From an uncultured Christensenellaceae bacterium (GTDB taxonomy: Bacteria; Bacillota_A; Clostridia; Christensenellales; UBA3700), in contig CALWKT010000039.1 in assembly GCA_944381335.1 (NCBI GenBank), forward strand, positions 4,151 through 68,150: a stretch of 64,000 nt of DNA. Reading direction: 5' to 3'. Both the position numbers and the translations under genes were made by a program. The notes under the pieces are model-generated. The model saw only the letters and a program-made list of their open reading frames with translations, was not told where the DNA came from and ran no database searches. Every line of letters starts with the position of its first letter. The first letter of the stretch is position 1. Shown piece by piece: positions 58,951 to 64,000 of the stretch.

Positions 58951-59036
58951 TTGACTATATCACCTCAGATAATTTATCATAAAATTATCGGAAAAAGTTG
59001 TCAAAATCTTGTTCAACTTTGTTATATAGGTGAAGA
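58951..59036 (+). promoter_or_regulatory. Promoter region of the ECF sigma/RsgI pair
   Basis: Two candidate promoters are seen. One is TTGACT at 58951-58956 with TATCAT about 18 bases on, overlapped by the palindrome GATAATTT-N6-AAATTATC (58968-58989). The other is TTGTCA with TTATAT just before the AGGTGAAGA ribosome site. An ECF-type autoregulatory promoter could also be hidden here. Confidence 0.4.
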
Positions 59037-59570
59037 ATGTCAGACAAAGCACTGGAAAAAGCGGCGGCAAAGCTGAAAAACGGCGACAGCCGCGCCTTTA
59101 GTTACATATACGACCGCACTTATAAGATCGTGTTTTTCGTCGCTTACAGAATACTGGGCGACAGGCACGCCGCGGAAGACGTGGTCCAGGACACGTATAT
59201 GAAAGCAGCGACCAATATAAACGCGTACAACAGCGACAACTTCACTGCATGGATCACCACGATCGCGAAAAACAACGCGCTGAACGAATACAACAGGGCC
59301 AAAAGACAGACGTCGACAGACTTTTCCGCACAGGCGGATTACCGCGAAGGCAGCTTCTCAATGCCGGACGAAGACAGTTTCGGGCTGATATCCGCGGCAA
59401 AAAGACTGCTTGACGAAACGGATTACAAAATTGTGATAATGTGCGCTGTCGCCGGTTATAAGCGGCGGGAAGCGGCAAAAGCGCTTGATATGCCGATATC
59501 AACGGTGTCTTACAGACTGAAACAATCGCTGGAATTGCTCGCAGGATACGTCAATGGAGGGTCGAAATGA
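59037..59570 (+). CDS. ECF-type RNA polymerase sigma factor
   Basis: A 177-residue ECF sigma factor, likely of the SigI/RsgI-linked or related group. Region 2 reads RAFSYIYDRTYKIVFFVAYR with ILGDRHAAEDVVQDTYMKAA (about 18-60). Region 4 has YKIVIMCAVAGYKRREAAKA and LDMPISTVSYRLKQSLELL (about 127-166). It overlaps the anti-sigma gene by 4 bases, the classic arrangement for cotranslation of a sigma factor with its inhibitor. When released it should direct polymerase to a small regulon, probably of surface or polysaccharide-related genes. Confidence 0.9.
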   Translation: MSDKALEKAAAKLKNGDSRAFSYIYDRTYKIVFFVAYRILGDRHAAEDVVQDTYMKAATNINAYNSDNFTAWITTIAKNNALNEYNRAKRQTSTDFSAQADYREGSFSMPDEDSFGLISAAKRLLDETDYKIVIMCAVAGYKRREAAKALDMPISTVSYRLKQSLELLAGYVNGGSK

Positions 59571-60802
59571 ACAAAATATCTAAAGAAATAAAAAAAGACG
59601 CAGAAAGACTTCTCCCCGACGAACGTCTCAAACAGGATATCACGAACAGACTCTTCCCTTCAGAAAAGCCGGCGCGCGCGACGTCCCGCAGGAGGTACGC
59701 CTTCGCGTTTTCAGCAGTCGCATGCGTACTCGTCATTGCGATCGCGCTCACGCTCGCGTTCACTCTGCCGACCGGCGATACCCCTGCCCCGCCGATAACC
59801 GCAGGCAACGTTTCGGACACCCTCGTCCTGATCGATATCAACCCGTCTTTCGAAATAGTCGCGGATAAGGACGGCAACGTAAAATCCGTGACCGGGATCA
59901 ACAGCGACGCAAGGATCGTCCTTCTGGGAAAGAACTATTCAGAAGCGTCCGTCTACGACGCATGCACGGACATAATCAAGACTGCGATCAACCTGGGATA
60001 TGTCAATAACAAACACGGGCAGGTAAATATTTCAGCTTACAACGAAGACTCGGAGGTGAGCAGCCGTTACCTTGAAATGCTCACCGGCAACGTCAGCGAC
60101 ATAGTTGCCGCAAGCGGAGGAACGATCGTTGCCACCGACGGAGAAGCGGCAAAACAAAAGCTGATAGACGAGATAATCGCCGCGTACGGAAACACCGCGG
60201 GACTGGACGACAAGACGGTGCTTGAATTGCACAGGCTCCTGAACCGGTACGACGTGACCAAGGAAAAGGAACTGGACGAACTCGAGGACCTGTGGGAAGA
60301 AGAACTGGAAAAAGCGGGATTCGACGACGACGCTATGGAAGACGCGATAGACGCCTGGAAAGAACAGTATCTCAAACCCTTAGGCGAAGAACTTGAAGAA
60401 GAACTCGAATATTATATAGATATATACGAGATAAAACTCGTCGCCGGCGGCATGAGCGAAAAACAGGCGGAAGCCGCCGCAGAAGAAGAGGAATACAGGC
60501 TGACAGACCTCGGCAGACAGGACAGAACGGCGCTGAGGGCGTTCATCGACGAATGGTGGGTATCCGCAGAACAGGAGTTCTTCGATATAATAAAAGATAA
60601 ATTGCAAAGCGACGGTTACGACGAGAGCGAACTCAACGCAAAGATATCACAGATATCCTCTCTCCTCGACGAAAAAGACAGCGAGGACCGCAAAGAACTC
60701 ATAGCCGAACTCATCGAAGGCTACTACGAAAGCACGGTCGAGCCTGATGAGGACGAAGATTTCTGGGAAGAATTTTCAGAAGAACTTTTTGAAGACGATT
60801 GA
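59567..60802 (+). CDS. RsgI-like membrane anti-sigma factor
   Basis: A 411-residue single-span protein. The cytoplasmic part (about 1-42) is basic, and a membrane helix runs over about 45-66 (AFAFSAVACVLVIAIALTLA). The RsgI-type juxtamembrane domain follows: VLIDINPSFEIVADKDGNVK and SVTGINSDARIVL (about 87-119), including the Asn-Pro where, as I recall, RsgI proteins self-cleave. The rest (about 200-411) is a long, highly acidic, Glu-rich helical region in place of the carbohydrate-binding modules of Clostridium thermocellum RsgI proteins. It should hold the sigma factor inactive until an outside signal triggers cleavage. Confidence 0.85.
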   Translation: MNKISKEIKKDAERLLPDERLKQDITNRLFPSEKPARATSRRRYAFAFSAVACVLVIAIALTLAFTLPTGDTPAPPITAGNVSDTLVLIDINPSFEIVADKDGNVKSVTGINSDARIVLLGKNYSEASVYDACTDIIKTAINLGYVNNKHGQVNISAYNEDSEVSSRYLEMLTGNVSDIVAASGGTIVATDGEAAKQKLIDEIIAAYGNTAGLDDKTVLELHRLLNRYDVTKEKELDELEDLWEEELEKAGFDDDAMEDAIDAWKEQYLKPLGEELEEELEYYIDIYEIKLVAGGMSEKQAEAAAEEEEYRLTDLGRQDRTALRAFIDEWWVSAEQEFFDIIKDKLQSDGYDESELNAKISQISSLLDEKDSEDRKELIAELIEGYYESTVEPDEDEDFWEEFSEELFEDD

Positions 60803-60843
60803 AATGAATGAAAATCATAAGAATAACGGCTTTACTTTGACAG

Positions 60844-60878
60844 AAAATATCCCCTCGGACGTCGAGGGGATATTTCAT
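60844..60878. terminator. Bidirectional terminator-like stem
   Basis: AAATATCCCCTCG (60845-60857) and CGAGGGGATATTT (60863-60875) pair over 13 bases. T runs are short, but it sits between two convergent genes. Confidence 0.7.
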
Positions 60879-60906
60879 GTCTTAAAAAGCTTTGTACAAA
60901 TGCGGT

Positions 60907-61284
60907 TTATTCTAAATTTTCTCTTTCCTCTTTTGTGAGTTTCGAATACGCGCGCTCGTAAGAGACGTCAGCGAATTGCTTTATAAGATCGTCTCCTACG
61001 CGGGAAAGCGTTGCGGTGCTTTTATGTTTCGCCTGCACCGGCGGACAATGCCAGCCGCGTACTACGGCTCCGTCCGACGCCTCTCTCAGGAACTCCGCGT
61101 CCTCTGCTGAAGTCGAAAATGTGAATTTCTCCTCCCCGTTTTGCTCAAATACCTCGGCGAAAACGTAGCCGTGGCGCTTTGGCGAAGTCTTTATCTTTAC
61201 CGTCGCGTACCAATCCCCGAAAGGGAAATCCAGATACGCGCCCTTTTTCTCAAGACAATATACGATAACTTCTTCTCCCGTCAT
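60907..61284 (-). CDS. MmcQ/YjbR-family protein
   Basis: A 125-residue protein of the CyaY-like MmcQ/YjbR fold. Recognisable are GAYLDFPFGDWYATVKIKTS near the start, the Trp-containing VVRGWHCPPVQAKHKSTATL, and the C-terminal LIKQFADVSYERAYSKLTKE, like the usual LIxxSYxxVxxxLPK-type end. These small proteins bind DNA or act in unknown ways. The start at MTGEEVIVYCL is chosen because GGAG lies 7 bases ahead and it gives the family length. Confidence 0.85.
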   Translation of the reverse strand: MTGEEVIVYCLEKKGAYLDFPFGDWYATVKIKTSPKRHGYVFAEVFEQNGEEKFTFSTSAEDAEFLREASDGAVVRGWHCPPVQAKHKSTATLSRVGDDLIKQFADVSYERAYSKLTKEERENLE

Positions 61285-61485
61285 TTGCGCTCTCCACAAC
61301 ATCTTTATATATATTATACTCCTCCGCGTCGGTCCTGACAAGGAGAGTTTTCTGCTTGTCTCAAACCGCGTCAAGCCCGCTGTCTTTCGCAGATTTTTAT
61401 CCTTTATTTCAAAATGCTCGTGCGGGAATATGCGTTATGCCGGACAAATCGGAATGAAAATTTTTCCGGAAATTAAAAAAATTTT

Positions 61486-61515
61486 TTGAAATTGTTGGCA
61501 AAAATCCTTTATGCT
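61486..61515 (+). promoter_or_regulatory. Promoter of the Glu-rich lipoprotein gene
   Basis: TTGAAA (61486-61491), 18 bases, TATGCT (61510-61515), about 35 bases before the AAGGAGG ribosome site. Confidence 0.55.
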
Positions 61516-61551
61516 TTGTTTTATAAACGAAGAAACCTTAAGGAGGATACG

Positions 61552-62574
61552 ATGATGAAAAAGAAGAATATCGTAATTGCAGTGATCTTAACGATGACGC
61601 TCGCGCTCGGTACCGTACTGACCGGCTGCATACTCGACAATCAGCCTTCCGGCGGCACCAACGGTGGAACCATAGGAAATTATACGACCAATTCCGAACT
61701 CGTTGCGATGAGTGCAACGTCCTCAGCGCTTATTCTCGACGAAATGCAAGAAAACACCGCTCTCGCCAAGGCGCTCAGCCTGAGCAACGACAACTCTCTC
61801 GAAGGTCAGAAGCTGACTGAAGAAGAGATAAAAGAAGTCGAAGAACAGCTTGCGGTGCTTGAAAACTATATGGGCGAAAACGCGATCACCGTCGAACAGG
61901 GTGCGCCTGCGGAAGACGACGAATATTTCGGAGTTTACGAAGTGAAGATGACCGTCTCCACTAAAAATCTTGAAGGCGAAGTTCAGTCCTATACGATGTA
62001 TTTCAATCAGACCGAGACCAGAAACGAAGACAAGGTGGACAAGGACGGGCATGAAGACGAAAGCAAGTGGGAATACGAGACCGAGCAGGAATTTTCTCTC
62101 GAAGGCATCGTGATCTCCGGCGAAAACGTCTATAATATGACCGGAAGAAAAGAGGTTGAGACCGAAACCGAAGACGGCGTGACCGAAAGCGAGACTTCTT
62201 ACAAAATGACCGTCAGCGGAGAAAACGGCGAATATATCGTATTCGAACAGTCTTTTGAGGAAGAGGAAGGCGAGACCAAACAGAAGTACGAATACAAGAT
62301 ATACAACAACCGCGAACTCGTCAAGCGCTTCGAATTGGAATTCGAGACCGAAAACAATAAGCAGGAAATTGAAATGAAGAGTTACGAAAACGGTCAGGTA
62401 TTCCAGTGCAAATACGAGAAGAAGACAAGAAACGGCAAGGACTATATCGAAGCCGAAGTGATGAAGGACGGCAGAATGATCGAAGTGTTCATCACCGTCG
62501 AAGGCTCCGGCACCGAGGAAGACCCGTACAGACGCGATTATACCTACGGCGAGTACGAAGACCTCGACGATTGA
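61552..62574 (+). CDS. Acidic lipoprotein, unknown function
   Basis: A 340-residue secreted lipoprotein. The signal MMKKKNIVIAVILTMTLALG leads to lipobox VLTGC (Cys 25). A Gly/Thr-rich linker (GGTNGGTIGNYTTN) and a short helical segment precede long, regular beta strands full of Glu, Lys and Thr from about residue 120 (EYFGVYEVKMTVSTKNLEGE; EYIVFEQSFEEEEGETKQK). The pattern suggests an extended beta sheet or barrel-like solute-binding fold. I recognise no family. Glu is extremely frequent. AAGGAGG lies before the ATG. It is monocistronic. Confidence 0.82.
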   Translation: MMKKKNIVIAVILTMTLALGTVLTGCILDNQPSGGTNGGTIGNYTTNSELVAMSATSSALILDEMQENTALAKALSLSNDNSLEGQKLTEEEIKEVEEQLAVLENYMGENAITVEQGAPAEDDEYFGVYEVKMTVSTKNLEGEVQSYTMYFNQTETRNEDKVDKDGHEDESKWEYETEQEFSLEGIVISGENVYNMTGRKEVETETEDGVTESETSYKMTVSGENGEYIVFEQSFEEEEGETKQKYEYKIYNNRELVKRFELEFETENNKQEIEMKSYENGQVFQCKYEKKTRNGKDYIEAEVMKDGRMIEVFITVEGSGTEEDPYRRDYTYGEYEDLDD

Positions 62575-62597
62575 TTCAACTGTTGATCATCAACAAC

Positions 62598-62630
62598 AAA
62601 AGCGCCTCAGATTGGGGCGCTTTTCCTTTG
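62598..62630 (+). terminator. Terminator of the acidic lipoprotein gene
   Basis: AAAGCGCC and GGCGCTTTT pair with an eight- to nine-base loop, followed by CCTTT. It could act on both strands between convergent genes. Confidence 0.75.
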
Positions 62631-62663
62631 CACTGCGGACCGGCAACGGTCAGCCGCCAGCCG

Positions 62664-63611
62664 TCACAGAGAGAAGTCTGCGAATATCGCGTAGTGGTCG
62701 CTGATATTTTCAAAGACCTCTCCGTCAAGCACGCAGAACTTGCGGGCAATGCCGTTTCCCTTTACGAAGATATGGTCCCAGGAAGGAGCGGCGGCGACGT
62801 TCTCGTCCGCGCAGACTGTCTCTATGCCCTCTGTGTATTTAACGTCGGCGAGCGCGCCGGCAAGCTTGTCGTATATACGGCTCGCGGCGTACTGCCCGTT
62901 CACTTTGCCGAAGGCGTCGGGCACCTCTCCGCTTTCCATGCAGTTGTAGTCTCCGCACGCCACAACCGTGCAATTGTATCTTGCGTACAACTCCTCTATC
63001 TTCGAAATGAGCTGATCCGCCTGACTGTTCATTATCTCAAGCGACTTGCTCTCCTGATCTTCTTTTACCAGATTGAAATGAGTGTTCGTGACAAGGATAT
63101 ATCTGCCCGTCGCCCTGACCGCGAAAAGTCCCCATGTTATCGCGCGCGAGCCGTTTTCATCGCCTTCCTTGAGCGCGACGTACTCGCTCTCTATCAGTTC
63201 GAGTTTGTCGGAATTGTATATCAGCGGCGTCTTGTTCTTGTTGAATACGTCTATGTCGGGATGCAGAACGACGTATTCGCTCCATAGATTCGCGTCAAGC
63301 ACCGTGTGCCAGTCGCTGGACATTTCCTGCACTCCTATGACGTCGGGCTTCACTTCTTCAAGCACTCTGAGAAGAAGCTTGGCTCTGGGCGGCACGGGAG
63401 ACCCTCCCCAGCTTTCCATATGCGCTAAAATATTGTAAGACATCACCCTGACGTCACCGTCCTCTCTTGAAAGATCGAACGATGCGAGCGCTTCTTCAAA
63501 TCCATCGGGGTAGCCGTACCCGGACAGATCGGTATTCACACAGCCGACAAACGCCGTCAGCGCAAATACCGCTACAATTGTCAGAATTAAAAATATTGCC
63601 GATTTTTTCAA
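62664..63611 (-). CDS. Endonuclease/exonuclease/phosphatase-family lipoprotein
   Basis: A protein of about 315 residues with signal LKKSAIFLILTIVAVFALTA and lipobox AFVGC, so it faces outside. The EEP fold shows VRVMSYNILAHMESW (metal Asn), PDVIGVQEMSSDWH (metal Glu), NTHFNLV, VVACGDYNCMESG (catalytic Asp/Asn) and the final SDHYAIFADFSL (catalytic His). Relatives include extracellular DNases, sphingomyelinases and inositol phosphatases. The start TTG at 63611 follows GGAGGAAAAT and gives a normal signal. An ATG 12 bases upstream (63623) that overlaps that ribosome site is the alternative. Confidence 0.88.
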   Translation of the reverse strand: MKKSAIFLILTIVAVFALTAFVGCVNTDLSGYGYPDGFEEALASFDLSREDGDVRVMSYNILAHMESWGGSPVPPRAKLLLRVLEEVKPDVIGVQEMSSDWHTVLDANLWSEYVVLHPDIDVFNKNKTPLIYNSDKLELIESEYVALKEGDENGSRAITWGLFAVRATGRYILVTNTHFNLVKEDQESKSLEIMNSQADQLISKIEELYARYNCTVVACGDYNCMESGEVPDAFGKVNGQYAASRIYDKLAGALADVKYTEGIETVCADENVAAAPSWDHIFVKGNGIARKFCVLDGEVFENISDHYAIFADFSL

Positions 63612-63800
63612 ATTTTCCTCCATGCCCGGACGTATTGCCCGCATTGACCGCGCCTCAGACCTGATCTTCTATTGCCAAGCTGATCGATCGGTACGTATTG
63701 TTCGCCGGTACGCCCTGCCTTTTCAAAATAAAACGTACGTCTGATCACGGCGAGCTTCGCAATGCACGAATTGACCTGTTTTTAAACATTAAGTGAATTG

Positions 63801-64000
63801 TCAAACCAAGTGCAACACTTTTTGCAATTCTTGTTCAAATAAATCTGCCGGTGTTTTGTAACCAAGCACTTTCTTAGGTCTGGCGTTAATTAACGCCAGA
63901 TTCTTTTTCAGAGTCTTCTCTCTCACGTGAGAGAGATTGCGCCCCTTCGGATAAAACTCTCTGAGCAAACCGTTGCTATTCTCGTTTGTTCCTTTTTGCC
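63801..64000 (-). mobile_element. IS30-family transposase, C-terminal end (runs off the window)
   Basis: The minus strand encodes the last 66 or so residues of an IS30-type DDE transposase: NENSNGLLREFYPKGRNLSH, a stretch matching the G-[TN]-N-E-[NR]-x-NG-x-[LI]-R-x-[FY]-x-P-K-G motif that holds the last catalytic Glu, then INARPKKVLGYKTPADLFEQ and a stop at 63801. The rest lies beyond position 64000. The element's right end should fall between about 63760 and 63800, but no inverted repeat can be confirmed with only one end in view. Confidence 0.93.

Overview
The window looks like chromosome of an anaerobic, Gram-positive member of the Clostridia (Bacillota), probably an uncultured gut-type lineage. 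The evidence is sigma-A-like promoters (TTGNNN-17-TATAAT), strong AGGAGG ribosome sites, a Bacillus/Clostridium-style tmk-holB-ricT neighbourhood, DnaD/DnaI replication proteins, Rex, an RsgI-type anti-sigma factor, a PyrK-dependent dihydroorotate dehydrogenase, a three-subunit [FeFe] hydrogenase and many lipoproteins. No outer-membrane genes are seen. Genus cannot be fixed from the sequence alone.

Layout. 0-7.6 kb (minus): pyrimidine operon pyrB-C-F-K-D-E, extended by a purine nucleoside phosphorylase and an MTA/SAH-deaminase-like amidohydrolase. 7.7-7.9 kb: a 2[4Fe-4S] ferredoxin. 8.0-14.7 kb (minus): rex-greA-lysS-yaaO-tmk-holB-ricT, driven by one strong promoter with a long, highly structured leader. 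14.8-20.2 kb: a small conserved protein with an apparently leaderless mRNA, an ABC exporter with a lipoprotein, and dnaD-dnaI. 20.2-25.4 kb: a leucine-rich-repeat protein, tRNA-Glu(CTC), a TerB-like protein, a GH43-type protein and an Old Yellow Enzyme-type oxidoreductase. 25.5-31.1 kb: a giant DUF4011-type helicase whose nuclease-like domain seems degenerate. 31.6-36.0 kb: a beta-helix lipoprotein with a switch-like leader, a TIR-Sel1 protein in one operon with cytosine deaminase, and a small membrane protein.

36.2-49.6 kb (minus) is one long surface-polysaccharide operon from a single promoter at its 3' coordinate end. It encodes a DegT aminotransferase, priming sugar transferase, glycosyltransferases, LicD, a cytidylyltransferase-kinase fusion, two EpsG-like polymerases, an acyltransferase, a CDP-glycerol-type transferase, a flippase and TagD. 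The predicted product is a polymer assembled by the Wzx/Wzy route and decorated with CDP-activated polyol phosphate or phosphocholine-like groups. The middle of the cluster is clearly more AT-rich than its ends.

50-51.6 kb holds small accessory genes, an XRE regulator with a palindromic operator, and tRNA-Thr(GGT). 52-56 kb is hydCBA ([FeFe] hydrogenase), with a possible Rex site over its promoter, so rex at 14 kb may control it. 56-61 kb has a Cthe_2159-like secreted protein broken by three one-base losses in A runs, a membrane protein behind a leaderless 10-codon reading frame, and an ECF sigma/RsgI pair. 61-64 kb has a YjbR protein, two lipoproteins (one of the endonuclease/exonuclease/phosphatase fold) and the C-terminal end of an IS30-family transposase.

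The items most worth a second look are the cytidylyltransferase-kinase fusion beside LicD, the structured rex leader, the leaderless starts at 14.8 and 58.2 kb, a sequence element found beside both tRNA genes, the three A-run frameshifts in one gene, and the helicase and TIR-CodA loci.
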